NCBI RefSeq assembly: GCF_016774335.1
Contig: NZ_JAETWA010000013.1
Location: 1 to 64,000 of the forward strand
Direction of reading: 5' to 3'
DNA length: 64,000 nucleotides
Source: Luteimonas saliphila
GTDB lineage: Bacteria; Pseudomonadota; Gammaproteobacteria; Xanthomonadales; Xanthomonadaceae
Below are positions 7,540 through 16,533 of this stretch, piece after piece. Position 1 is the stretch's first letter, and each line of letters opens with the position of its first letter. Both the position numbers and the translations under genes were made by a program. Under the pieces are notes generated by a model. That model worked only from the letters and a program-made list of their open reading frames with translations. It made no database searches and was not told the DNA's origin.

Positions 7540-9339
7540 ATGCAACGCACCGCCCTCGCCGCCGCCCTGTTCGCCGCCATCGCCCTGTCCGCCTGCAGCA
7601 CCGCGCCGGAGGGGCGCGGCGCACAGTCGCCCGCCACTGCGTCCAGCGACGGCACGGCGCACCAGGCACCGATGCCGCCACCAACCCCGCCCGCGCCACC
7701 CGCGCCGCCGACCGAAGCGCGTCTGGTCGACGCCGAGCGCTCGCGACGCGACCAGGTCGTGGTGACCGGCACGCGGGTGCACGCGGAAGAGGCGATGGCC
7801 GTGCGCATGCTCGCCGCGCCCGCGCCGGCTTCCGCACCGCTGCTCTACGACATGGTCGCGCCGCCGCCCCATGCGCAGCCGGCGAATACGGAGAACTACG
7901 CCGAGCGCGATGACAACCCGGTGCAGCGCGTGGCCGAGCAGCCGGTGTCGACCTTCTCGATCGACGTCGACACCGGCAGCTACAGCAACGTGCGGCGCAT
8001 GGTGCGCCAGGGCGTGCGTCCGCCGGCGGACGCGGTGCGCGCGGAGGAGTTCATCAACTACTTCGACTACGGCCATCCGGGGCCGGATTCGCTGGCCACG
8101 CCGTTCCTCGCCACCACCGAGGTGGCGCCGGCGCCATGGGACGAACGCCGGCACCTGCTGATGATCGGCATCAAGGGCTTCGACGTGCCGAAGGCGGAAC
8201 TGCCGCCGGCGAACCTGGTGTTCCTGCTCGACACCTCGGGTTCGATGAACTCGCCGGACAAGCTGCCGCTGCTCAAGCAGTCGTTCGCGGAACTCACCGG
8301 ACAGCTGCGCGCGCAGGACCGGGTGTCGATCGTGGTCTACGCCGGTTCCGCGGGCCTGGTGCTGCCGCCCACGCCCGGCGACCGCAAGGATGAGATCCTC
8401 GCCGCACTGGAACGGCTGGAAGCCGGCGGCAGCACCAACGGCGGCGACGGCATCCGCCTGGCCTACGCGATGGCGCGGCGCGCGTTCGTCGAGGGTGGCG
8501 TCAACCGCGTGATCCTGGCCACCGACGGCGACTTCAACGTCGGCACGGTCGATGGCGGCTCGCTGGAGACGATGGTCGCCGACCAGCGCAAGTCGGGCAT
8601 CGCCCTGACCACGCTCGGCTTCGGCCAAGGCAACTACAACGACCACCTGGCCGAACGCCTGGCCGATGCCGGCGACGGCAACCACGCCTACATCGACACC
8701 CTGCAGGAGGCGCGCAAGGTGCTGGTGGAGGAGATGTCCTCGACCCTGTTGACGATCGCTCAGGACGTGAAGATCCAGGTCGAGTTCAACCCGGCGCAGG
8801 TAGCCGAGTACCGCCTGATCGGCTACGAGAACCGGATGCTGGCGCGCGAGGACTTCGCCAACGACAAGGTCGACGCCGGCGACATCGGCGCGGGGCACGA
8901 GGTCACCGCGCTGTACGAGATCACCCTCGCCGGCTCGGGCGCCGAACGGCTGCCGCCACTGCGCTATGGCGCAAGGCAGCCCACGGCGGCTCCGGCGCAG
9001 GCCGGCGAGCTCGCGCACCTGCGCCTGCGCTACAAGCGCCCGGGCGAGACCGCGAGCCGCCTGATCGAGACGCCGATCCTGCGCAGCGCGATCCGGGCGC
9101 AGCCCGGCGAGTCGATGCGCTTCGCGGCGAGCGTGGCGGCGTGGGCGGATGCGCTGCGCGGCGGAGAGAACCTGGCGCAGTGGGACTGGCAGGCGATCGC
9201 CGGCACCGCTCGCGCCGCGCAGGGCGCGGACCGCTGGCGCCTGCGCGCGGAATTCCTGGAACTGGTGGAAGCCTCGCGGGTGCTGGTGGCCGACGGCGAA
9301 GGCGCCGGCGAACCGCAGGTCAGCGCGATCGCACGCTGA
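7540..9339 (+). CDS. VWA-domain lipoprotein with TonB-box-like motif (YfbK-like)
   Basis: The 599-residue product has a lipoprotein signal ending LSAC (Cys19), a proline-rich linker at about 45-57, the motif [10 protein letters not shown] at 71-80, a VWF_A-associated N-terminal domain (about 125-200), a VWA domain with the metal-site motif DTSGS at 231-235, and a DUF3520-like C-terminal domain. The domain order matches the E. coli YfbK family, of unknown function. The VVVTGTR motif resembles the plug/TonB-box start of TonB-dependent receptors and recurs in the anti-sigma protein at 13007. The ATG at 7540 follows an ACGGGAG element. It ends 20 bp inside the opposite-strand GGDEF-EAL gene. Confidence 0.85.
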   Translation: MQRTALAAALFAAIALSACSTAPEGRGAQSPATASSDGTAHQAPMPPPTPPAPPAPPTEARLVDAERSRRDQVVVTGTRVHAEEAMAVRMLAAPAPASAPLLYDMVAPPPHAQPANTENYAERDDNPVQRVAEQPVSTFSIDVDTGSYSNVRRMVRQGVRPPADAVRAEEFINYFDYGHPGPDSLATPFLATTEVAPAPWDERRHLLMIGIKGFDVPKAELPPANLVFLLDTSGSMNSPDKLPLLKQSFAELTGQLRAQDRVSIVVYAGSAGLVLPPTPGDRKDEILAALERLEAGGSTNGGDGIRLAYAMARRAFVEGGVNRVILATDGDFNVGTVDGGSLETMVADQRKSGIALTTLGFGQGNYNDHLAERLADAGDGNHAYIDTLQEARKVLVEEMSSTLLTIAQDVKIQVEFNPAQVAEYRLIGYENRMLAREDFANDKVDAGDIGAGHEVTALYEITLAGSGAERLPPLRYGARQPTAAPAQAGELAHLRLRYKRPGETASRLIETPILRSAIRAQPGESMRFAASVAAWADALRGGENLAQWDWQAIAGTARAAQGADRWRLRAEFLELVEASRVLVADGEGAGEPQVSAIAR

Positions 9340-12244
9340 CGGCGGCAGGCCGCGCCTTCGCGGCGCGGCCTTCGACCTGGGCCGACGGGCGCCCGAACAG
9401 GTAGCCCTGGCCGTAGGCGCAGCCCAGGCCGGCCAGCAGCTGGCGCTGGTGCTCGGTCTCCACGCCCTCGCCGATGGTGTCGATGCCGAGCGTCCCGGCC
9501 AGCGCCAGGATCGCGCGTACCAGCGCCAGGCTCTCGGCATGGGTCTCGCCGGAGAGCCCGGCGATGAAGCTCTGGTCGATCTTCAGCGCCTGGATCGGGA
9601 ACCGGTGCAGGTACGACAGCGCCGAGAACCCGGTGCCGAAATCGTCGAGCAGCGCGAGCACGCCCTCGGCGCGCAGGGTGTTGAGGACGCGGGCGGCGCG
9701 CGGGGCGTCGTCGAGCAGCGCGCCCTCGGTGATCTCGATCCGCAGCCGGTGCGGATCGACCCGCGCGTCGGCGATGATGCGCAGCAGCCGCTCGGCGAAG
9801 TCGTCGGCGTGGAAGTGCTTCGGCGACACGTTGATCGACACGTAGCCGTCCGGGTGCCGCCCCATCCAAGCCACCACGCGCTGGTACAGCAGCCAGTCGA
9901 CCTGTTCGATCAGGCCGCTGTCCTCGCACACGCGCAGGAACTCCGACGGCGGCAGCGCGCCGTGCAGCTCGTGCTTCCAGCGCAGCAGCGCCTCGTGCCC
10001 GACCACGGCGCCGTCGGACAGGCGCACGATCGGCTGGAAATGCGGCTCGAACGCGTCGCGCTGGATCGCGCGGCGCAGGTCGGCCTCGAGGTCGAGCAGG
10101 CGCATCGCCTCGGCGCGCATCTCCTCGTCGAAGCGCTCGCTGCGGTCGCGGCCGCGCGCCTTGGCGCGGTACATCGCCGCGTCGGCGTCGCGCAGCAGCT
10201 CGTCGGCGTGGCGGTAGCGCGGCTGCCACAGCGCGATGCCGATGCTGGCCGAGGGGAACAGCTCCCGCCCGGCCACCCACATCGAGCGCCCGAGCTTCTT
10301 CAGGATCCTGGTCGAGGTCTCGGTGGCGGCGTCGCCATCGGCGACCGCGTCGAGCACGATCGCGAACTCGTCGCCGCCCAGCCGCGCGACCACGTCCTCC
10401 ACCCCGATCGCGCCGCGGATGCGGCGCCCGACCTCGATCAGCATCGCGTCGCCCGCGGCGTGCCCCATCGAGTCGTTGATCAGCTTGAAGCGGTCGAGGT
10501 CCAGGAACAGCACCGCGAACGGCAACCGCCCCGGCTCGTACATCTGCAGCATCATGCTGTCGAGGCGGTCGAGCAGGAACACGCGGTTGGGCAGGCCGGT
10601 GAGGTGGTCGTGGCGCGCCTGGTGGGTGAGGCGCTGCTGCGCGCGCACGCGCTCGCCGATCTGCGCGCGCAGCTCGCGGTTGGCCTGTTCCAGCTCGCGG
10701 GTGCGCGCCTCGACCCGGAACTCGAGTTCGGCGTGGGTGGCCTTGAGCGATTCCTGCGCGCGCTTGCGCGCGAGCGCGCCGTCGACGTGGTGGGCGACGA
10801 AGGTGAGCAGTTCCTGGTCGGCGGGGGTGAAGCCGACGTCCGCGCTGTAGCTCTGCACCGCGATCACGCCGACCGTGGCGCCGTCGCGCGACAGCGGCAC
10901 CCCCAGCCAGCAGTGCGCGAGCGAACCGTGCCCGCGCATCTGCCCGGCGCTCTCGAGCTGGGCCATGCCGTAGCGGTCGACCAGCAATGCCTCGCCGTGG
11001 CGGATCACGTACTCGGTCAGGCCCCGGCCCAGGCGCCGCGGACGGCGCACCGGGTCGCGCTCGTCCACCGAGTACGGGAACTCCAGCCGCGCCCCGTCGT
11101 CGCTCAGCAGCGCGATGTAGAAATTGCGCGCGTCGAGCAGTTCGTCGATCACGCCGTGCACCTCGGCGTAGAAGCGTTCGATGCTGCCGGCGGTGATCGA
11201 CAGTTCGCTGATCCGGAACAGCGCGCGCTGCAGGCGCTCGGCGCGCTCGCGCTCGACGATCTCGGCCTCCAGCACCCAGTTGGCGTGCTGCAGTTCGCGG
11301 GTGCGCTCGTCGACCCGGCGCTCGAGTTGCTCCTGCGCGGTCTTGCGGTCGAGCGCGGTGAGGATGTGCTGGGCGACGAACTCCAGCAGCGCGCGGTCCT
11401 CGTGGGTGTAGCGCTGCGGCTGGTCGTAGCTCTGCACCACGATCGCGCCGCTGACGTAGCCTTCGCGGCGCATCGGCACGCCCAGCCAGTCGGCGCTGTC
11501 CGGGCCGTGCGCGGGATCCTTGTCGACGCCGAGCGAGCGGCGGACCTGCGCCGACGGGCCGAGCATCGGCTGCCCGTGGCGCAGCATCGCCACGGTCAGG
11601 CTGTTGGGCATCTCCCGGACCGGGATCTCCTCGTCGGGATCGGCCACCCACGGATCGCGCTCGTCGACGAAGTAGAGGAAGCGCACGGTCTCGCGCACCT
11701 CGTCGTAGCGCACGATGTAGAAGTTGTCGGCCGGCATCAGGGTGCCGACGACGGCGTGGATGCGCGCCAGCATTTCCTGCATGTCGAGGCTGGCGCCGGA
11801 CAGGTCCGCGATCTCGTACAGGGCCTGGCGCAGGCGCTCGGACTTGCGCAGGCCGTCGATGCGCGACTGCGCGCGCGCGCTGGAAAAGGTGGCGTCGATG
11901 GTGCTGCGCGCCAGCGCCAGCCAGCCCTCGCGCAGCGCGCTGGGCAGTTGCCGGCCGGGCTGCGCGACCAGGGCGACCCGGGTGGCGTCGAGGGTCCAGG
12001 CGGCGCTGATGTCGTAGCCGTCCGCGCCCGGCGGGTCGCCGCCGAGCATGCCGTCGACCGCCGAGGCGTGCGCGGGCGTGGCGGCCGCGCTGCGCGAGGC
12101 GCCGACGCCGAGCAGCGGATCGTTCCAGCCGACCGCGACGGTCGCGCCCGCGGGCAGCGTGCGCGCCAGCAGCGGCGCGATGCCGTCCAGTCCCGCATGC
12201 GTCTGGGGGCCGGGCACGTTCGCCTCGGTGGCAGGGACATTCAC
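9320..12244 (-). CDS. GAF-GAF-GGDEF-EAL cyclic-di-GMP signalling protein
   Basis: About 974 residues with two GAF-type sensor domains (roughly 130-310 and 345-530), each followed by a charged coiled coil of the RRVDERTRELQ type, then a GGDEF domain with intact GGDEF and an EAL domain with intact EALLRW, DDFGTG and KIDQSFI. Both synthase and phosphodiesterase motifs are present, so either or both activities are possible. No membrane segment is seen, so it is cytosolic. The GTG at 12244 is chosen because it follows a GGAG element; the frame stays open to 12346 with poor-looking sequence. It lies between the VWA gene and the sigma gene, divergent from the latter. Confidence 0.88.
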   Translation of the reverse strand: MNVPATEANVPGPQTHAGLDGIAPLLARTLPAGATVAVGWNDPLLGVGASRSAAATPAHASAVDGMLGGDPPGADGYDISAAWTLDATRVALVAQPGRQLPSALREGWLALARSTIDATFSSARAQSRIDGLRKSERLRQALYEIADLSGASLDMQEMLARIHAVVGTLMPADNFYIVRYDEVRETVRFLYFVDERDPWVADPDEEIPVREMPNSLTVAMLRHGQPMLGPSAQVRRSLGVDKDPAHGPDSADWLGVPMRREGYVSGAIVVQSYDQPQRYTHEDRALLEFVAQHILTALDRKTAQEQLERRVDERTRELQHANWVLEAEIVERERAERLQRALFRISELSITAGSIERFYAEVHGVIDELLDARNFYIALLSDDGARLEFPYSVDERDPVRRPRRLGRGLTEYVIRHGEALLVDRYGMAQLESAGQMRGHGSLAHCWLGVPLSRDGATVGVIAVQSYSADVGFTPADQELLTFVAHHVDGALARKRAQESLKATHAELEFRVEARTRELEQANRELRAQIGERVRAQQRLTHQARHDHLTGLPNRVFLLDRLDSMMLQMYEPGRLPFAVLFLDLDRFKLINDSMGHAAGDAMLIEVGRRIRGAIGVEDVVARLGGDEFAIVLDAVADGDAATETSTRILKKLGRSMWVAGRELFPSASIGIALWQPRYRHADELLRDADAAMYRAKARGRDRSERFDEEMRAEAMRLLDLEADLRRAIQRDAFEPHFQPIVRLSDGAVVGHEALLRWKHELHGALPPSEFLRVCEDSGLIEQVDWLLYQRVVAWMGRHPDGYVSINVSPKHFHADDFAERLLRIIADARVDPHRLRIEITEGALLDDAPRAARVLNTLRAEGVLALLDDFGTGFSALSYLHRFPIQALKIDQSFIAGLSGETHAESLALVRAILALAGTLGIDTIGEGVETEHQRQLLAGLGCAYGQGYLFGRPSAQVEGRAAKARPAAVSVRSR

Positions 12245-12428
12245 GGGGTCGGCATCTCCATTCAGGGAGCATAACGAGATTCGGGTCCCGCTCCGGCAAC
12301 CCCTTGGCCCTCGCCGATCCGTTAGCCTGGACATGCCGATCGCCATCGCCCACCTGCCGCTTCCCCAACGGCCCTGGCGCCACGGAACCCGCTTCCCGCC
12401 GCCCGGGGCAGGCCTTACCCTGCTGCGG

Positions 12429-13010
12429 GTGAACGAGGCCGCCCCCGACGATCCACCCGAGCCCAGCGACGAGACGCTGATGCTGGCCTATGCGGCCGGC
12501 GACGTGGCGGCGTTCGAGGCGCTGTACGGGCGGCATCGCCTGCGCCTGTACCGCTACCTGCTGCGGCAGCTGCGCGACGGGGCGCTGGCCGACGAACTGT
12601 TCCAGGACATCTGGCAGAAGGTGATCACCGCGCGTGCGAACTGGACGCCCGAGGCCGCGTTCGCGACCTGGCTGTACCGGATCGCGCACAACCGGCTGGC
12701 GGACCACTGGCGCGCGCGGCAGCACCGCCCGCCGGCGCCGGTCGACGCCGACGAACGAACCGCGCGCGTGCCCGACCCGGACACGCCGGAGCGGCAGCTG
12801 TCGCAATTCGAGCAGCGCCGGCAACTGCAGCTGGCGCTGGACGCGTTGCCGCCGGAGCAGCGCGAGGTGATCGTGCTGCGGCTGGAGCAGGAACTGAGCC
12901 TGGAGGAGATCGGCGAGGTGACCGGGGTCGGCCGGGAAACGGTGAAATCGCGCCTGCGCTACGCGATGGACAAGCTGCGCGCGCAGCTCGGCGCGGGGGT
13001 TGGGGCATGA
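12429..13010 (+). CDS. ECF-type RNA polymerase sigma factor
   Basis: A roughly 193-residue sigma-70 family protein with region 2 (AFEALYGRHRLRLYRYLL through DELFQDIWQKV and FATWLYRIAHNRLADHWR) and region 4 (LPPEQREVIVLRLEQELSLE followed by the helix-turn-helix GVGRETVKSRLRYAMDKL). It would direct transcription for an extracytoplasmic signal. The GTG at 12429 gives a compact N terminus; an in-frame ATG at 12333 would add 32 residues of poor composition. Its stop overlaps the next gene by 4 nt, so it is coupled to the membrane partner that follows. Confidence 0.88.
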   Translation: MNEAAPDDPPEPSDETLMLAYAAGDVAAFEALYGRHRLRLYRYLLRQLRDGALADELFQDIWQKVITARANWTPEAAFATWLYRIAHNRLADHWRARQHRPPAPVDADERTARVPDPDTPERQLSQFEQRRQLQLALDALPPEQREVIVLRLEQELSLEEIGEVTGVGRETVKSRLRYAMDKLRAQLGAGVGA

Positions 13011-14125
13011 GCCGCCGCGACCACGAACCGCTGACGCCGGAAGAGCGCGACCTCGCCGGTCGGCTGTCGCGGCTGGATCCGCAGGCGGCGCCCTCCGCGG
13101 CGCTCGACGCGGCGATCCTGGCCGCTGCGCGCGCCCAGCACAGCGGGGGAGGCTCGACCTCGCCGGGCGTGCGCGGGCGGTCCCGGCGCCCCCGCTGGCC
13201 GGTCGGGCTGGGGATCGCGGCGTCGCTGGCGGTGGCGGTGGGCATCGCCTGGCAACTGCGTCCGCTGCCGGAAACCCGGGCCCTGTCGGCGCCGTCCGAG
13301 CTCGAACTGCCGCGGGCCGTGGTCGCCGAGCCCGTGCCGGCACGCGCGACCGCCGCGCCACCGATCGCGACCGGCGACGCCGAAGAGGCGCCTGCCGCCG
13401 AAGCCGGTGCCGCCACGGTCGCGGCGGACGAGGCCAGGGCGATGTCCGGACCCCGCCCCGCACCCACGGCATCCGCCGCACGCGATCGGCGCGAGGCCGC
13501 GGCGGCGGACGACCGCACCGCGACGGACGCCGCCGCCCGGCAGGCCGCCACGCGCAAGGCAGAGCATCCGCGGGAGCAGGCGTCGGCTCAGCGCGCGGCC
13601 GCGCCGCCGGCCGAGGCGCGGGCGCGGCACAGCGATTCGATCGAGATCGTCTTCGACCAGGTCGCCCCCCCGCCGCCGCCCCCTACGCCCCCGGCCCCGC
13701 CGGCACCGGCCTCCGGGGAGCTGAGGTTCGTGCCGTCGCCGCCCGCCGCGGCAACGGACTCTCCGCGCCCCGACGCCGAAGGCGGGGACGCCGCGTTCGA
13801 GCGCAGGCCCTCCGCCGCTCCGGCCGCCGTGCCGCCGGCTGCACGCACCGAGGCAGAGGGCGCGGCCCTCGACGAGATCATCGTGACCGGCTCGCGGATC
13901 GAACCGGCGCCCGCGACGGTCGACGCGCACGCCGACCAGCCGCTCGACGACCAGCCCCCGGCCTCGGTCGATTCGCCCGAAGTGCGCGCCACGTGGCTGC
14001 AGCGCATCCGCGAGCTGCGCGACGCCGGGCAAGCCGAGGAGGCCAGCGCCAGCCTGCGCGAATTCGTGCGCCGCCACCCCCAGGCCGAAGTCCCCGCCGA
14101 CCTGCGTCCGCTGCTGCGCGAATGA
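13007..14125 (+). CDS. Putative membrane anti-sigma factor with TonB-box-like motif
   Basis: The 372-residue protein has a short cytosolic N-terminal part (1-62), a single membrane helix (about 65-83), and a long alanine/proline-rich periplasmic part with [15 protein letters not shown] at about 221-235, the motif DEIIVTGSRI at 289-298, and a C-terminal TPR-like helical hairpin (about 325-370). Overlap with the sigma gene at 13007-13010 and the topology suggest an anti-sigma factor, though no canonical zinc-binding HCC motif is present. The proline linker plus VTG(S/T)R motif is shared with the VWA lipoprotein at 7540. The ATGA at 14122 overlaps the next gene. Confidence 0.75.
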   Translation: MSRRDHEPLTPEERDLAGRLSRLDPQAAPSAALDAAILAAARAQHSGGGSTSPGVRGRSRRPRWPVGLGIAASLAVAVGIAWQLRPLPETRALSAPSELELPRAVVAEPVPARATAAPPIATGDAEEAPAAEAGAATVAADEARAMSGPRPAPTASAARDRREAAAADDRTATDAAARQAATRKAEHPREQASAQRAAAPPAEARARHSDSIEIVFDQVAPPPPPPTPPAPPAPASGELRFVPSPPAAATDSPRPDAEGGDAAFERRPSAAPAAVPPAARTEAEGAALDEIIVTGSRIEPAPATVDAHADQPLDDQPPASVDSPEVRATWLQRIRELRDAGQAEEASASLREFVRRHPQAEVPADLRPLLRE

Positions 14126-14706
14126 GCCCGGACACGCTGGCCGCGCCGGCGCAATACGCCATCGAGGTCAAACACAGTCGGTTCGTGGCGAATGCGGCGC
14201 CGGTCGCTTCGCTGGAAGACGTTGTCGAGGTCATCCGCCAGGCTTCGGTCGCCGACGCCAACCACAACTGCTGGGCCTGGCGACTGGGCAGCGAATACCG
14301 CAGCAGCGATGACCGCGAACCGGCCGGAACCGCGGGACGCCCGATCCTGGCCGCGATCGACGGCCAGGGCCTCGACCGGGTGGTGGTGGTGGTCAGCCGC
14401 TGGTTCGGCGGCATCAAGCTCGGGGCCGGCGGGCTGGTGCGTGCCTATGGCGGTGCGGCGGCCGAATGCCTGCGCCTGGCGCCACGCCTGGCACTGGTCG
14501 AAACCGCCCGGGTGCGCGTGCACGTGGGGTTCGAGGACGTCTCGACCCTGCACCAGCTGCTGCCCGTGTTCGCGGCGACCAAACTGGACGAGGACTTCGA
14601 CGCCACGGGCGCCTGCCTCGCGCTGGAGCTGCCCGCAAGCGCGCTCGCGGACTTGAAAACCCGGCTGCGCGACGCCACGCGTGACCGGGCACGTTTCGAA
14701 GACTGA
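14122..14706 (+). CDS. YigZ/IMPACT family protein
   Basis: The 194-residue product contains the UPF0029 N-terminal domain typical of YigZ/IMPACT proteins, including HNCWAWRLG, a DDREPAGTAGRPIL segment and VVVVVSRWFGGIKLGAGGLV. Bacterial members are small cytosolic proteins that may bind nucleic acid; the biochemical role is unknown. It overlaps the preceding anti-sigma gene by 4 nt and lies 6 nt ahead of an ABC exporter gene, so it is in the same transcription unit, but nothing in the sequence ties it to sigma function. Confidence 0.88.
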   Translation: MSPDTLAAPAQYAIEVKHSRFVANAAPVASLEDVVEVIRQASVADANHNCWAWRLGSEYRSSDDREPAGTAGRPILAAIDGQGLDRVVVVVSRWFGGIKLGAGGLVRAYGGAAAECLRLAPRLALVETARVRVHVGFEDVSTLHQLLPVFAATKLDEDFDATGACLALELPASALADLKTRLRDATRDRARFED

Positions 14707-14712
14707 AGGCTG

Positions 14713-16518
14713 ATGGCGTTTTCCCACGACCGGCGCGGCGGCGCGCCCGGCACCCCGCCCATCGCGCAGGATGCGCCCGCCTCGAGGGTGCCGCTCGGTT
14801 CGCTGCGCACGCTGTGGCCGTTCGTCATGCGCCAGAAGGGCCTGTTCTTCGCCTGGCTGCTGGCGCTGGTGGCCTCGTCCAGCGCGACCCTGGCGCTGCC
14901 GGTCGCGGTGCGCCACATCATCGACCGGGGCTTCAGCAGCGGCAGCAACATCGATGCGACCTTCGCCATGGTCCTGCTGGTCGCGCTGGCGCTGGCGCTG
15001 GCCACCGCCGCGCGCTTCTTCTTCGTCTCCCTGCTGGGCGAGCGCGTGGTCGCCGACCTGCGCAACCGGCTGTACGGGCACCTGGTCGGGCTCGACCAGG
15101 CCTTCTTCGAACGCAACCGCAGCGGCGAGCTGGTGTCGCGGCTCAGCGCCGACACCGAACTGCTGCGCAGCGTGATCGGCACCACCATGTCGGTGGCGCT
15201 GCGCAGCACGGTGACCGTGCTCGGCAGCGTGGTCATGCTGCTGGTGACCAGCCCGCGGCTGGCGGTGTGGGCGCTGGTGGGCATCCCGCTGCTGGTGCTG
15301 CCGCTGGTGCTGGGCGGGCGACGGCTGCAGAAGATCTCGCGGCAGAGCCAGGACCGCGTCGCAGAGGCCAACGCGCTGGCCGCCGAGTCGCTCGGCGCGA
15401 TCCGCACGGTGCAGGCGCACGCGCGCGAGGATTACGAGCGCGGACGGTTCACCGACGCCGTGGCGCTGTCGGTGGCCACCGCGCGCAAGCGCATCGGCGT
15501 GCAGTCGCTGGTCACCGCGGTGGCCATTTCGCTGATCTTCGGCGCGATCATCCTGGTGCTGTGGTCGGGCGCGCACGACGTGATCCGCGGCGACATGACC
15601 GCCGGCACGCTCGGCCAGTTCGTGCTCTATGCGCTGCTCGGCGCCGGCTCGGTCGGCGCGCTGGCGGAAGTCTGGAACGAACTGCAGCGCGCGGCCGGCG
15701 GCATGGGCCGGATCGGCGAACTGCTCGACGAACGCGGCGACATCGCGGCGCCCGAGCATCCAGCCGCGCTGCCGCGCCCGTTGCGCGGCGAACTGCGCTT
15801 CGACGCGGTCTCGTTCCACTACCCGACGCGCCCCGAGGCGCCGGCGTTGCAGGAATTCTCCCTGCGCGTCGCGCCCGGCGAAACCGTGGCCCTGGTCGGT
15901 CCCTCCGGGGCCGGCAAGAGCACGGTGTTCTCGGTGCTGCTGCGCTTCCACGATCCGCAGGCGGGCCAGGTGTCGGTCGACGGCGTCGACGTACGCCAGC
16001 TCGATCCGGTGGAACTGCGCGAAGCGATCGCGCTGGTGCCGCAGCAACCGGCGATCTTCGCCGCCAGCGCGCGCGAGAACATCCGCTACGGCCGGCTGGA
16101 AGCGGACGACGCCGAAATCGAGGCCGCCGCACGCTCGGCCGAGGCGCACGAGTTCCTGTCCGCGCTCCCGGCCGGCTACGACGAACAGCTCGGCGAGCGC
16201 GGCGCGCGCCTGTCGGGCGGGCAGCAGCAACGCATCGCCATCGCCCGCGCCCTGCTCAAGGACGCGCCGATCCTGCTGCTCGACGAGGCCACCTCCGCGC
16301 TCGACGCGCAGAGCGAACGCGCCGTGCAGACCGCGCTCGAGCACCTGATGGAAGGCCGGACCACGCTGGTGATCGCGCACCGGCTGGCCACCATCCTCAA
16401 GGCCGACCGCATCGTGGTGATGGACCAGGGCCGGATCGTCGCCCAGGGCACGCACGCCGAGCTGCTGGCGCAGGACGGGCTCTACGCGAATCTCGCGCGG
16501 CTGCAGTTCATCGATTGA
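14713..16518 (+). CDS. ABC exporter, fused membrane and ATPase half-transporter
   Basis: The 601-residue protein has a type IV ABC exporter membrane domain (six helices within about 30-325) and a C-terminal ATPase with Walker A GPSGAGKST, signature LSGGQQQRIAIARAL, and Walker B ILLLDEATSALD. It would work as a homodimer. Closest families are MsbA-like and multidrug exporters annotated as lipid A or ATP-binding/permease proteins; the substrate cannot be read from sequence. It starts 6 nt after the YigZ gene, so it is probably in one operon with it. Confidence 0.92.
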   Translation: MAFSHDRRGGAPGTPPIAQDAPASRVPLGSLRTLWPFVMRQKGLFFAWLLALVASSSATLALPVAVRHIIDRGFSSGSNIDATFAMVLLVALALALATAARFFFVSLLGERVVADLRNRLYGHLVGLDQAFFERNRSGELVSRLSADTELLRSVIGTTMSVALRSTVTVLGSVVMLLVTSPRLAVWALVGIPLLVLPLVLGGRRLQKISRQSQDRVAEANALAAESLGAIRTVQAHAREDYERGRFTDAVALSVATARKRIGVQSLVTAVAISLIFGAIILVLWSGAHDVIRGDMTAGTLGQFVLYALLGAGSVGALAEVWNELQRAAGGMGRIGELLDERGDIAAPEHPAALPRPLRGELRFDAVSFHYPTRPEAPALQEFSLRVAPGETVALVGPSGAGKSTVFSVLLRFHDPQAGQVSVDGVDVRQLDPVELREAIALVPQQPAIFAASARENIRYGRLEADDAEIEAAARSAEAHEFLSALPAGYDEQLGERGARLSGGQQQRIAIARALLKDAPILLLDEATSALDAQSERAVQTALEHLMEGRTTLVIAHRLATILKADRIVVMDQGRIVAQGTHAELLAQDGLYANLARLQFID

Positions 16519-16533
16519 CGCTGGCCCGGCCGC

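Noticed and set aside
9030-13481. Very long minus-strand frame of nearly 1,500 codons over the GGDEF-EAL and sigma region
   Set aside because: It reads the wrong frame of the GGDEF-EAL gene and the antisense of the sigma operon; composition is arginine-rich without motifs.
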